This document shows, in pieces, positions 24,160-37,196 of a stretch of DNA of 64,000 bases (within the stretch, counting starts at the first letter, position 1; every line of letters starts with the position of its first letter). The stretch is taken from positions 6,224,001-6,288,000 of the forward strand of contig OX638370.1 in the NCBI GenBank assembly GCA_951812925.1. Reading direction: 5' to 3'. The notes beneath the pieces are model-generated. The model was given only the letters and a program-made list of their open reading frames with translations. It was not told where the DNA came from and made no database searches. The position numbers were made by a program, and so were the translations under genes. The stretch comes from Calliopum simillimum. Lineage: Eukaryota > Arthropoda > Insecta > Diptera > Lauxaniidae.

Positions 24160-25110
24160 TTTAGCTCTATTCAAATTCATAACAAAAGGTGTGAATCACG
24201 TGCGACTGTTGGTAATAATTAAAAAAATAAAAACCAACAACATACAACTCGAACTCTGGCATAGTCACCATCATCATCATCAGCAACAACGCGCGATATG
24301 GTAGTTGGGGGTCAGTCGGTAGCAGCACCACCAGCAGTAGCAGTAGCAGCAGTTGTAGACCAACCAAACAACAAAAAAAAAACCACCAACCAACATAACA
24401 CGCCCCAAGCTAACTAAGCTACTCTACTCAAATCAACAACGACTAATTGGAAAAAGGTGGCAAAGTGTGTGGTGGGGGTAATCCAGCTGCATGAAGGCGC
24501 TTTTTTGTTGCCCATCCAACAAGCGAGTCAAAGCGGCGTGTGAGTGAAGGGCTTCCAATTAGCATTCAAACTCTCATATTTTATGATTAATTAAGACGAT
24601 GGAGTCTCAAGAGTCTCAAGTGTCAACAGAGCAATCATAACTGGTTAATTAGTTGGAGATTTCCAACAGGCGAACAGCAGTTAGGAGCAAGTAAAATACG
24701 GAAAAGGAAAATTCTGTTTTGAATTGTTGTAGTTGTTGTTGGCAGGAAAACTTTACCACTAGTCGTACAACAGCAACAGCAATTTGGTGCGTCATCATCA
24801 TCAACGGTATTCACAAAGTTAAAGAAGTGGAAATAGAGGAGAGCGACGGCGGCGGCATAAAATAGTGAAAAGTAGAACGGAACGGAAAATGGGAGTGGTT
24901 TCTTGTTTTTTTGGGGTACTAATTAAAGATAATGAAAATCTAGACAGCCTTGCGTACGTGTGTGAAAGTATGAATGAGTTTGTAAGGCGCAGTGAAAAGA
25001 GAGAAAGCCAAAGAGAGGCAAGGAAAAAAGTGAGCGAATGCATTGTGTCTGTCTGTAGTGCGTCGTGTCAGTAGACTTAAAATGGCAGCAAGTGATATGC
25101 AACAACATTT
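24160..25110. promoter_or_regulatory. GC-richer, triplet-rich island inside intron 1 (possible alternative promoter)
   Basis: This stretch stands out from the AT-rich intron. It has CAT, CAG/CAA and GTT triplet runs (24270-24360, 24720-24790), a GGAGAGCGACGGCGGCGGC segment near 24838, and GAGA/CTCTC-rich sequence (24980-25040). No recognised dispersed repeat starts or ends here. Such composition is common around fly promoters and 5' UTR exons, so an alternative first exon of CABLES or a nested non-coding transcript is possible. No core promoter motif or splice site decides it; this is inference. Confidence 0.3.
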
Positions 25111-25445
25111 TTTATAGTTTCATTACGTTGCGCACTATTTTGGAATTTCGTTTTTTCTATTTCTTTTTTGTTTATTTGATTTTTTGGTATTTTGTGCGTT
25201 TATTTCAACGATAAAATGTTTTTGTTGTTGTACGCATTATCGTTTGCATGCCCTTAACGTGACCCAATGTTTCGTGTTGATTTTGTTGATATCGATTGCT
25301 GTGCGCCTGGTCGTTACACAAATACAGTTTCAAAATCAAGTTTAAAAAAAAGTTACAGTTTAAAAATATTTTAAGGAATTTTTGAAACTAAAAACAAAAT
25401 TACTCAAAATTAACTCATTTTTGTTGCCTAATTTTAGGATACATT

Positions 25446-25523
25446 TTAACCCTTTCGACCCGGCTGGGACAATATATCCCAATTTACATATATATATTGT
25501 CCCAGCCGGGTCGAAAGGGTTAA
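25446..25523. mobile_element. 70-bp hairpin in duplicated TTAA: piggyBac-like micro-MITE
   Basis: Perfect 32-bp inverted arms (25446-25477 and 25492-25523) flank a 14-bp loop. The outermost bases are TTAA on both sides, followed inward by CCCTTTCGACCCGGCTGGG. piggyBac-superfamily elements duplicate TTAA and start with CCC, so 25450-25519 fits a minimal non-autonomous member consisting of little more than its two terminal repeats. The arms show no mismatch, which suggests youth or gene conversion. No internal sequence codes for protein. Confidence 0.8.
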
Positions 25524-26179
25524 GGTGCAATCCTTGTGAAGAATACTCAATTTGTTTCCAACAGGAGTTAACGATATGCAAGGGTGGGCGCTAATTAGCA
25601 AAAAGAGTCAATAGTAAGTAATTATTTTGGTTAAAATTTTACCCATTCTTCTTGTATAATTGAAAATTCCAAACTATCCTAGATCCAACCCAATCAAAAC
25701 AAAATATCGGTATAACTGTAGCTTGGAATCATATGCAAGGGTGGGCGCTAATTAACAAAAAGGGCCACGCTTGGGAAAAACAGTAAAATTGAAATTATTG
25801 TTGTTGTGATTTCAACCACCTTTCTTGCTTAAGTGAAATTTGCAAACTATCATAAATCCAACACAATCAAATCGAAAACTCGGAATAATTGTAGCCTGGA
25901 ACCATATTTACAAAGTTTGTCCGACCTTGCTTTAATGGTATTTTCAATTTTCTTTTAAGTCTCCTGCAAAAAAAATATACATATCTATGTAAAAATCTGT
26001 AAGGGGATGGTAAAATAGCTCCATAGCTGGTTGATAGCTCCATTTTACAAAATTTTTCAGGAAACAGAATTTAAACTTTAATTCGATAGGATAAATCATA
26101 AAAAATCTATCATACTATATTCTCTAATGTTGCCCACCATTGCTTTAAAGCAATTTTTAATTCTTTCAACTTTTACATT

Positions 26180-26936
26180 ATATAGGGTGCATCGCATAAG
26201 CTTCTGATAGGTGATAGAGGAGGCCTAGACTAACAAAAAATTGCATCTTAGGGGGGTCTAAAACTTACCCCTGAGGAGTTATAGGGTTAAAACTGATTTT
26301 CTGACTTGTTTTAGAAAAAAAAAATTTCTTGGGTCACCCCCTAGCATTTTAAAGAAAACTTTTTCATTGGTAGCTTTCAGCTAATTGTATGAGCTCTCTA
26401 AGGGTGTATTTGGTTTATACGGCTTAAAAAGACTTCGCAACATTCTGGACCTTTAAAGTTGATATTTTATTTTTTTTCCTTTTCTTTTGAAATTGGCGGC
26501 CAGTTTAGTAAGATAAAGGTCCTATTAACATACCAATTTATAATTTTTTTAATTGAGATCAGAAAAAATACTTTTCAAGAACAATTCGTTTGAAGGCAAC
26601 GCAAATAAAAAAGTTGCTATGACAAATGTGCTACTGAATTATAGGTAATTTAACAAGGATTGCAATCAATAGGCTCTTTCTAAACTAAAATGGCCGCCAA
26701 AATCAAAAATTAGGACCAAAAATTTAAAGCATCAGAAGAACTTTGCGAAATCCATTTAGGCCGCTCATTTTAAGCTCATACAATTAGCTAAGTTACCTAA
26801 AAAAAGTTTTCTCTAAAACGCTAGGGTAACTCAAAAATTTTTTTTTTCTAAAACAAGTCAGAAGAACCCTATAACTTTTCATGCCTTTTTTATCACCTCC
26901 CAGAAGCTTCGTATCCTTATGCGATACACCCTGTAT
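26180..26936. mobile_element. 757-bp foldback (long inverted repeat) element
   Basis: The ends are ATATAGGGTGCATCGCATAA and, in reverse, ATACAGGGTGTATCGCATAA. Inversion extends through most of the element: GCTTCTG..AGGTGAT, CAGCTAATTGTATGAGCT and a GGCGGCCA block recur in opposite orientation around 26560-26640. A single-arm relative lies at 16888-17140. It is flanked by TA-rich sequence and has no coding capacity. The superfamily is not assigned; TA target use would fit Tc1/mariner-like MITEs. Confidence 0.8.
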
Positions 26937-28589
26937 GCAGTGTATTATACACCAAAAAACGGTATAAGAATTCAGTGAAATCACATAGATGGCAATACAA
27001 GAATGTTTACAATTTGCCAAACGTTAGAGGTTTATATCCAATTAGTGATTAATGTTTTTAAGTTCTTTTGTGAAAAGTTCAGGCGGAAAATTTGGTCATT
27101 CCAAAACGTAGTTTTTCATGTAAATTATTGGTATAGATAGGAGTGCAACTTTTCTGTATTCTTTGATTTTTCCACACTCTACACTTTGCACTTCCACACT
27201 TTCTACTCAACCTGTTGGACACCCCTACTTATACAAAATACATAGTGCGTAAAACGTCATCACATCATATTTCAAACCATAAACTCTATAATTTTTTCCA
27301 ATAACAACAAGTTAAGTAAATGAAAATAAAAAATAATTACGCATAGGTAGTACTGACAAATATCTTGCTATTGAACTGAAACCATAAAAATTCAATTCGA
27401 TTTCAAGGGAAATCAAAATCAAAACAAATACTAAAACGGAAATGGATGGAAATTGTAATATAACGTCAACAAATAGAATTTACAGGCAGCAAAATAATTG
27501 ATATTAAGAAAAATAAATAAAAAGGAAAAATGCAAACGAATGCAATTTGAATATATGAAACAATAATATACGAACTATAGGTATTTATAATAAAATATCA
27601 AAACAACAAATTGTAAGTAGAAAGAAAAAAATTATTTTGTAAAGACCGGCAAAAATTGCACAACGATACAAAACAAAAAAAAAAGAACGGAAGAGGCATG
27701 GCGATAAAAATAAACAAAAAGTTGTTTACATCCTCTTTAAATGCTGACGAAATAATATGAAAAAAGCTTTCGAGGATAATTAAATATTGAAAAGAAGTTT
27801 GGATTTTTAAGTTTTACCCGCTGCCTCCACACTAAAATGACGCAAAAATCACAGTAATGGATGTAAATTATTTCATTGCTGGGTGTTTACAATGAAGAAG
27901 CGTTAGTAACCTTTGGTTTTTTTGGTTAAAATCTGTTCACAATGACTTTATTGATTTTGAGAATAATGAGAAATAATCATAATTTAAATTGAAGAAATTT
28001 AAAAAAGCATTTTGCCATTTAAAAATATAGAGAAAAATACTCAGTTGTTTAAATTACATCAAATCCATTCATATTAAAGTATTATTTGTCGAATCGTAGA
28101 AAACGCAACAGTATAATTGATTCTTCAAACCTACAAAACTACAATCAGCAACAAAAATAACATCAATTGTAGTTTTTTTTAGTCCTCTGCGAAACGGTCA
28201 AACATTTGACAAAATTTAAAAATATCTTAAGCACGTTATAAACACATGATATTTTCATGTGTCTCGAAACGTGTTTTGAGATTTTTTGCATAAATTTGAG
28301 CAAATTTTATTTTATTTTATATCTGCCGCTGCTTCCTACGCTTTAACTTTTTCCAAAAATAATCTTTATTCCTGTCATAGTTTATATCAAGGCAAAAATT
28401 TCACTTGGTTACGATATGATCATTTAAATTAACTCAACAAAAAAGATTTAAATACGAATATAAGTAAGTATATAATATAAATTAATGAAAAATATATGAA
28501 CAATTCTATGAGCAAGTAAACTTAGTGCTTAAACTTACAACTATTTTTTTCTTTATTCTAAGAACCATGTTATTCTAAGGATATAGCCA

Positions 28590-29180
28590 AATTTATACTT
28601 CATTTAATGAGCTTTTTAACTGCATTTTTGGATTTAAAAATTTTTTAAATTAGCTTATAATAAAAAGGTAATTCATGCCAAATTTTATAGTGGTAGTGAA
28701 ATCTGAATCTGGTCTAGCTCCTAAACGACTTCCACGCCCACTATGAAATTTGGCAAGAATTACTTATTCACTATAAGCTATTTTTAGAAAAAAAAAAAAA
28801 AATAAGAGGGACTAACTTTGTTAGAATCAATTTACAAAATTAAGATCCACATTTTTCCGAAAAACGAAATTTTTTTTAAAATCCAAAAATAGATTATACT
28901 TAGTGAATAGATAATTCTTGCCAAATTTCATTATGGACGCGGTAGTCGTTTAGGAGTTAGACCAGTTATAAATCGTACTGACCAAATGATTGTAACTGGT
29001 CTAGCTCCTAAACTCCTTCCACGCCTACTATGCAATTTGGCAAGAACTATCTATTCACTACTGGCTATTTTTAGAAAAAAAAAAAAAAAATTAAAAGGGA
29101 CTAACTTTTTCCAAAAAGCGAACTTTTTTTTTTAAATCCGAAAATGCAGTTAAAAAGGTCATTAAATTAATTATAAATGT
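28590..29180. mobile_element. Inverted-repeat element with internal alternating arms
   Basis: Imperfect terminal inverted repeats of about 50 bp (28592-28640 and 29131-29178) share CTTTTTAACTGCATTTT and GGATTTAAAAA. Inside, a block containing CTGGTCTAGCTCCTAAAC and GCCAAATTT occurs three times (about 28700 forward, 28920-28970 reversed, 28995 forward). Nested hairpins could form. There is no coding capacity. Confidence 0.75.
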
Positions 29181-29504
29181 GGCTACTTTATTTATTTGAT
29201 TTTAACTTTTTTAAGCTGGATAATGGGATTCGAAGTTGTACGTATCTGCCGGTCAGTCAAAATTTCAAAGCCCTGTATCTCGATAACCAGACATTATATT
29301 TGAAACAAATTTTGTATCTGGATCCAGGTATAACATAGTCAAAAGTTAGTTGTGATGAGATCTATAAATCAGTCGTTAAGTCTTCCATTTGCTTTGTTTT
29401 TAATGACTTTTGATGCCAATTGTCAAAGTTATGAGCCAATTGTCAAAGTTATGAGCCACTTGTTTGAAAATAGACATAATCGTAACGCCCGTGGGATTTA
29501 TACG

Positions 29505-29615
29505 GAGATTTAAAATAAAGCTCTTCAGAAATAGATTTATTTTTGATTTACACCGAGATTTAGAGCTAAATCGCGGAACAGTCGTAAATCACCGGTGGAA
29601 ACGTCGCTTTAACAT
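29505..29615 (+). repeat. Dispersed repeat M, copy 1
   Basis: The stretch shares GAGATTTAGAGCTAAA, AACAGTCGTAAATCACC and CCGGTGGAAACG with copies at 40125-40235 and 60775-60915. It ends after GGTGGAAAC, and no inverted ends were resolved. The class is unknown. Confidence 0.65.
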
Positions 29616-31994
29616 TCAAAAAAACTGTTTACTATAATTATTTCAATAGAGTTCTTCGTGAAATTGCCCTTAGGATGATGAAATATTTAATGACACCCAA
29701 AGCAAATCAAAACAAAAGAATACAAATTTTAATCAAAAAAAAAAAAAAACATGTATTTTCTAAACCGGTATGTACTCGTATCGACAATTAAAACACGAAA
29801 ACCAGCAAGTCGAACAGTAGTAGAAATAAAACGTGATATAAATCACACACAAAAGAAATAATAAAACATAAATAGCAAAATTTATGATAAGAATAGAAAT
29901 AAAAATCTATTTAGTAGCAATAATATTAGACCGATCACAACCCAAGGTTCATTTTAATGCGCATAACATAAAAATAACTACCAAATTTAAAAACAAAATT
30001 CATAAAGCAAAATAATATATATATATATTTATATCGACAGATTCAACTCTTGAGATAGACTCTTAACAATCTTTTTTTTTTTTTTTTACTACTCCTATGA
30101 GAGGTTCACGTGAAGTATTTAAGCCCAAAAATATTTGTAAACAAATATAAAGCACAAAACATAATGACGAGAAAAATTGATAAAAACAATATAAGAAATA
30201 CAGAAAAAAGTGTTCAGGTAAATTGATTTACCGACAGCTCAAAATAATGCCCGTGTGTTATCGAAAGATAGTACAGAAAAATTAAGTTTTTTTTTTTTCA
30301 ATAAAATATAACGAAAAATTTGTATTAAGTTCAGAATACTGTTTTTTTTTAACAGTTTAAAAAGTGAAATAAGCCAGCTATGGGGTCAAATTTAGCGCCA
30401 AGTAAAAAAGTAAATAAAAATCTTATCGATAAGTTAAGAAAATCACGATATTTGCACTGCAGTAACTGTTATTAAACTTTTTTTAGTACATTATTTGGTT
30501 CCAATTAGAAAATATGCGCCCAACGCTGCATCATTTAGTCTAAAAACGCGTTAGCATTTTTTTCGCTGCTAGTTAAACATATTTAAAATATATGACAACT
30601 ACATAAATGACTTTATTTTCAACTAGCAATTTTTGGTTAAAAGAAATATATCTACTATTAAAAGATGACAGTGAGTCAATAACACAGAAATACACACATA
30701 AATAGTTAAATAACACAGAGAGCTTAACAAACCGTTAAGTTAAGTAGTATGTAGGTAGTAAAATGTGTACAATAAACAACTCTGAAATTAGAAATAAATA
30801 AAATAAATAAAGACTTGTGTGGAAAATACTCATAAGTGTGAATCATTGTTTGTAGGTTTTACTGAGTATAAAAATGTCTTGAAGTTTCTATTTATACTGT
30901 TGTGTAAATGTTTTATGTAGCCAATGAAAGCATCAAGTTGCCAGGAGTAATACAATTATTAATGGAAATTTTGATGTTACTAAGTGATGCACCAATTATT
31001 TTAATAAACAAAATGAGTAGTGTTTTTTTTTATAAATGAATTCAAGTTTGTTTGTCACAACTCTGCTTACAATAGCTATATTTATAAAATCTTAACTATC
31101 ACTCAGTTAGAATTGAAATACAGTTTTTGGTCAAAATGTTGACAAAAACCGAAAAATCTTGACAAGAAATTCGAATTCAAATTCGAAATGGAAAATTTCG
31201 AAATTGGTCCAAAGTATTGCAACTGTATATCAAAGTCATAAAGCATCAAAAAATATCGAAAAAATCAATAACTCCATGAATACTGGCGGAGACAAATTGA
31301 AAAAAACGCCGAAAAGTTAATAAAAACCAGAAAAAAAAAACATCGGAAAATATCGCATATTATCAAAATAATTCGAAAGTCAAAATTAATCGAAAAGAAA
31401 CAACAAAACATTGTAAAAAAACAATGAAAAAGCCGAAGAAGAAAACTTTTGTACAATATCGAAAAAGTTGGCGTCAAGTCACAAACATAAAAAATGATTT
31501 CTAAAACGCCATTATTTAACCCCAAGGCATTATCTAGAATGTTTTTTTTTTAATTCATGCACGTTCAAACAATTCTGGCCTGTAGTAACCACGACATATT
31601 AAGCACAACTGTTATCACAGATGTGTTGTTTTTTTTAAATAAACCACAATTATAAACAAAACTAAATTTAAAAAATAAATAATATAAAATAGCTAATTTA
31701 AAGTTGATAAGCTGACACAGCTGTTCAAATAAATTTGTACTGATCAACAAAATTATGCAATAAGGGGCAGAGGTGCTAATAGGTTTAATTTTTGAAGACT
31801 ACAAATCGGTAAGTGAAAACTCTCGCACAAAAATCGGTTATGAACACTTTTTGGAAATGAAAGCTTATGATTTGGACCTTAAAGTTCCGAATTAAAAATG
31901 GATATATGCACGATACAAGGATCGTCTATTATTGTCACATGCAATATCATAAATTTATTATTTAAATTTTAAGCATGAAATTATTTTATAACTT

Positions 31995-32500
31995 TTTTTT
32001 AAGTTTTTCGGTTCAAAACAGACCGCTTTCGCGTCCATTTTTGTCCTTGTAAAATCTAATTAATCGGCGCCCCACGTTACGGACCAAAACAGGCTGGTTT
32101 CACGTACAATTTCGTCCTCGAAAAATCTAATTAATCGACGCCCTACGTTGTGCGCCAATTACGAATGAGATTTTTTCAAATTTCTTTTATTTAAGTTCTA
32201 CGGACCAAAGCAGGCTGATTTCGCGTACAATTTCGTCCTCGTAAAATCTAATTAATCGACGCCCTACGTTGGGCGCCAATTAAGCATGAGATTATTTCAA
32301 AGTTCTTTTATTTTAGTTCTACGGACTAAACAGGCTGATTTCGCGTTCAATTTCGTCCTCGTAAAATCTAATTAATCGACGCCCTACGTTGGGCGCCAAT
32401 TAAGCATGGGATTATTTCAAAGTTTTTTTATTTAAGTTCTACGGACCAAAACAGGCTGATTGAGCGTACAATTTCGTCCTCGTAAAATCTAATTAATCGA
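31995..32500 (-). repeat. 121-bp tandem array with GGCGCC-bearing core
   Basis: Units start with ACGGACCAAA at 32079, 32200, 32321 and 32441 (period 121, 121, 120), preceded by one diverged unit. Each holds TCGTCCTCGTAAAATCTAAT and a CGACGCCCTACGTTGGGCGCC core followed by an AATTAAGCATGAGATT stretch. Read on the minus strand, TTGGCGCCCAACGT resembles a retroelement primer-binding-site junction (TGGCGCCCAACG-like). The array could therefore derive from the edge of an LTR element, but no LTR, gag or pol is visible. Confidence 0.75.
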
Positions 32501-32507
32501 CGCATGG

Positions 32508-32615
32508 GATTATTATTTTAAAAGGATGCACGCTACTAATTCTCTTTTCTAGCCAATTAAGCATGAGATTAGTATTTTAAAAGGATACACGCTACTAATT
32601 CTCTTTTCTAGCTTA
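32508..32615 (+). repeat. 60-bp direct duplication
   Basis: A stretch containing TTTTAAAAGGATGCACGCTA and CTAATTCTCTTTTCTAGC occurs twice in a row, about 60 bp apart, right after the 121-bp array. Confidence 0.8.
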
Positions 32616-34377
32616 ATTTTGTCGTTCAGTGTTGTTTTTAAACTTTATGAGTAAATACATATTTCAGCTCAAGCTATTTTTGAAGCTGATAAGAATTGTA
32701 CATATGGATTTTAGTACTTACACAGAAAGTTCATAAAACAAATAATTAATGTAACAAATATTGATAACTCAGTACAACAAAATTACAAGGTTTGTGTGCT
32801 AACTTAATAAGGTCGCGAAATAAAGTTCTAATAGCCTACAATTGAAATCAAAATTTAAACATATTTCGGGTAAATGCATGATTTAACCTACTTTATGAAG
32901 TATTTATTTCAGGTTAATCATCAGTTTTGGAGATATATTCTAATGACATACATACTTATTTTTGCTACAAAAATAATTTTTTTCGTCGCCCAAATAATTT
33001 TTTTTTTTGTCGCCCAAATAATTTTACCGCTCAAAAAATTTATTTTTTTTTTTTTTTCTTATTGAAATATAAACTCAAATTGCTGATGGCTTCTCTTTCG
33101 ACAAGAAAATCTGCCTTAATTTTCGTTTAATTCAAACAAAAATAATAACTAAATAAATATTTATTTTAAACCGGCAAACATTTGTGTAATAATAAACAAA
33201 TTGAGCTTATTTGAAAATTTTAATTGAAAACGAAATGAAAGTAAAAATATAAACACAAATGTCTACCGAAATAGTTAACAAAGCAAAAATTCAAATTGGC
33301 AAAAGCAATCCCCATATACTCGTGGCACAAATAGCAAGAAATTCAATCAATAAACTTTCAAAAACTAAAGACGTCAGTAAAGAGGAGGAGTGAGATAAAA
33401 TATTGGGAAAACAAAGCAAAAAACAAGTAGAAAAAGAAATAGTAGCGTAAAGTGTGATATAAGCGTATACGTAAAATGTAAAGATTACAGCAGATAAACA
33501 CGCGATTGCAAAATGATTAAAAAAAATAAATAAGAAAAATTAACAAAACACAAAAAAAACAAAAATACGTAAAAAATTGGTAATAAAAAAAAGTGATTAT
33601 ACGCTGGACAGCTAAAAATTGCATTGAAATTGGTAATTGACTTTCGTTTATATATATTCGGCTAATGATTTACATTTTTCAGAATCAACACAACAAACGA
33701 TTTTGTTTGGCAACTGCCAATGATACTGATTTCGTCATAGGTACATATCGAAACAGAAATTGAAATAGCAAAAATGTAAATATTGATTTCTTTTCAGATA
33801 TTTTTTTTTTTTTAAATGCATACAAAGGAAAGTGTAGGAGCATAAAAATTTCATTATTGGAAAATACTTTCATCTTTTAATATTTAAAATATTAAATATT
33901 TATGAGTTCGTTGCACTTTTTGTTTTTGTGACCATCATATGTGACATTACATAGACACATCTGTATGTATTTAAGCATTTCTATATACGCTTACAAGGTT
34001 ACGGATGCATTTTTGTAATCTCAATAATAGATGTCATAATTATTTGCTTGTTACAAAGTAGCAAATTTTTAAGCAGCTTTTTTAATTAAATTTTCTTCAC
34101 CTTTGTTGTTTCGACCTTAGTGCCTGGTTATATATTTTTAGAATTCTTTTTCTCATACCCTAATTGAATTATTTGCAACAAGTAAAATATATTACAAACG
34201 TGTATTTGCTTATTTCACGCCTTAGAGGATTACGAGTCCAAACATTTCATTCAAATGTATTTTGATATAGAATGTTAATGTTTTCCGTACGGAATATTAC
34301 ACTTTATCTAAAGCTCATTTAAAATTTAAATAGTTTTATATTAATTCTAAAATAAAGGAAAAGATTAGCGCTTTCAT

Positions 34378-34625
34378 TGGCTGGTTTCCATTTTTAGAAT
34401 GATGCGATCAGACACAATTCCTTCCAATCGTTGGGGAAATAAGGACTATCTAAACCTCCGCCATTCTTTGGGTCATCGCACTCGGTTGAGAATGCAACTC
34501 CACACCGAGCTTCCAAACTCTTCCTGCAATTTAGGTCCAAACCACAGCCACCATGAAACTCCCCGAAGGGTCCAGCGAAGAGAATACTCCAAAGAGCTAC
34601 TGACTTCCGTGGTACCAGAATAATA
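34378..34625 (+). repeat. Dispersed repeat J, copy 2
   Basis: This is the same family as 3965-4205: GCGATCAGACACAATTCC, GCCATTCTTTGGGTCAT, CAACTCCACACCGAGCTTCC and the CCACAGCCACCA block. The following sequence to about 35090 is more GC-rich than its surroundings and may be more of the same element. A 74-codon open frame here (34399-34623) shows no family motif. Confidence 0.7.
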
Positions 34626-36803
34626 TCTGGTTAGATTTCGTAGCATTGCGCTGTTGTTAGTGTGACTCTGATCTGCCTGGAACTAGTAAATCACCCATGT
34701 CAATTTATCATTTATCAAGACATTCTTGGGGGAAGGTTGCTATGGCCACTTTACCATGTACGGCTCGACTTACTATGAATCATGGGAACACATTATCAAG
34801 TGCGGAATTTTCAGGAAAACCCTCGAAATCCTGTCTTGGATTGCTTTTTACCACTTTCCCATTTAGGTAACGTGACAATTGGGATTAAAGGGTGAAACCC
34901 TCATATCTCCACTACGCACTACGGTCGACAGTGCCATTGCCAACCACCATTACCAGGGGTTACCGCTGGGAGACCAGACATGGGACAATGTCTAGCCAAC
35001 AGCCTTTCAAGTTCTAATTCACTATCACTCCTCTGTTAACCTCCTGTTAACCAACGTTTAATCTATCAATATTCATACTACAAGTAAAACTGAATCTTCA
35101 AATCCTTCGATTAAACAACCAATTCTGGCGAAGGTTGATTCGGATTGCCAGATCAGGCGTCCAATCCCCCTCCAAATAACTGGGTGACTGGTGCTCGTAA
35201 GCAGTTCGAATTCTTTTTATGCCGCTCCCGCAAAAGACGCTTATTTGCCTCAAAACTTGCCATGATTTCGCTTGTAAAAATATACGACGCCGATATGCAA
35301 TGTTGTTGACAGATGTCCAAGCTTTCAATATGACACATGAGGTCTGACTCTAGACTCAATATAAAATTTTCATAAATATTATCAATAGCTAAATTTAAAT
35401 TAGGCGTCATGCTTGTCTTCAAAGCATATTAATATTGGATGTTGAAATTTTTGAGAAAAATCATGACTTTTAGTTGTATTATAATTACAATAATCGAATC
35501 TTATCGTTACAAAGACATTTAAATGATTTTAAAAAAGATCCCTACATTATTCGTAGCAAAATATTGGGCAAAACTTTTATCTTTATCTTTGATTTGGAAT
35601 AAATTGTTGAATTATTTCATTTGTTATTTTATTTTCGAATTCTAGAACCGTCAGAGCCGTTCTTAATTGTTGTAAATGGATAATTATATGGATTTTAGTG
35701 TGTATACTAATGTATTTACTGTATCACAGTTTTTTTTTAATTAATTTCATACTTATGTTGCAAAATATCTTACTTAATAAATACCTATAACCTTTACTAA
35801 ATTTTTATTGGTCTTAAAAGATTTTTAAGGCCTTACGTTTATTATCTTATATGTAAACAGTACATTTTAAGAGTTACTAGTTATATTCAAATTATTTCAT
35901 TCATTACGTCTTGTCTGGGTAGGATCATAAATTTATATTGCAGCTGTCTGTCTGTAAGAACTTAATTGAATAGTAGACATTTCAATGGCATAGCTAAATA
36001 GTAGTGAAATTGAAATGGTCTCAGTTAACATTGTTGAAAATATTATTTTGTATTTCCGCAAACAAATAAAAATTTATTTACGCACTTAAAATGCAAAATT
36101 TCAAAGAAATTTAAGTAAAAATAAAAAAGTCACATTGCATACATTCATTGCAGTAAGGATTTAAGGGAATTGAATTTGAACTGAAATTTTATATTTTGCG
36201 AAAAGATAACATTTCTCTGGACTATTTATATTCAACTTAATTCAAACTGTTATTAAAAGTTATCAAGCCAAAGTTGTACTTACTATAAAAAATTAACTAC
36301 TATAATACTTAATTTCACTACTTAAATAGTTAATTCAACAAAAATTGTATTTAAGTTTTAAGCTAACTGTCAAAATAAGTCACTTTCAAGATTGACTATG
36401 AAAATTGTGAGATTAACTAATAGATAGCTCAGTTGACAAACATTTAAGTTTCGCAAACTTTGTTTAAAACTATCCATTAAAAAGGTATAGGAATGATTCC
36501 ACTACTGATAATCTTGATTAAAAATATTTAAGTATTAGTTTTTTTTTTTAAACGCGCTTATCTTAGGTTTTTTTATAAATCTCAAGTAGGTACTTTATAT
36601 TATTAAAAAACATACTGTTTTAGCATGTACATTATAAATTAACAACTGCAGACAAACAATTTGTTTAGAAATCTACTGTTGTGCTTATTTCTATAAGTTA
36701 TCAAACTCTGATGTTGGATTTGCTGTTTTGTACTAGTTACTTTGATAAGAAAATGCTATAAAATTGCTACACGGAAAGAGTTATACAATGCACTGCAATG
36801 TCA

Positions 36804-37196
36804 TTTATATATTAATACGCAAGACAAAAATTTGTCCTACCTTTTTACTATGTTAGAAATGGAGCACGACTTTGAAATATACACCATTAGAAAGGTATTT
36901 ATTTGTAAATGTGCACAAAGTTAAAATTATTTTAATATTTTGCCATTAAGCCAGGAAAAATTAAATACAAATTTTTCAATATTAACAACAAAATACACGG
37001 TCATACAGAGCTGAAAATAGGATAAAGCACAAAGAGAAAGACAAAAAGCATAGCATAGCTTGAATTATACCTGGGATGATAAATGAGCTTTTCTATTTCT
37101 TACCTAATAGCAAAAAAAAGTACTAAAAGTGTCCAAAAAGTACCAAAATTATTTAATACATTTGTGGTCGAATTTTGACCACTGGGCGATTCTAGT
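36804..37196 (+). mobile_element. Helitron-like element, copy 3
   Basis: It begins near TTATATATTAATACGCAAG (the 5' TC is altered) and ends with hairpin GTGGTCGAATTTTGACCAC, a TGGGCGATT spacer and CTAGT at 37192-37196, followed by T as expected for Helitron insertion between A and T. It is about 393 bp. The internal text includes AAGTACTAAAAGTGTCCAAA, shared with the other copies. Confidence 0.82.

Noticed and set aside
24819..25108. Open frames on both strands in the GC-richer island
   Set aside because: Frames overlap on both strands, have low-complexity composition and match no known family. The island is reported as possible regulatory DNA instead.
34399..34623. 74-codon plus-strand open frame with His/Arg-rich sequence
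   Set aside because: It lies in a dispersed repeat whose second copy does not keep the frame; no motif recognised.
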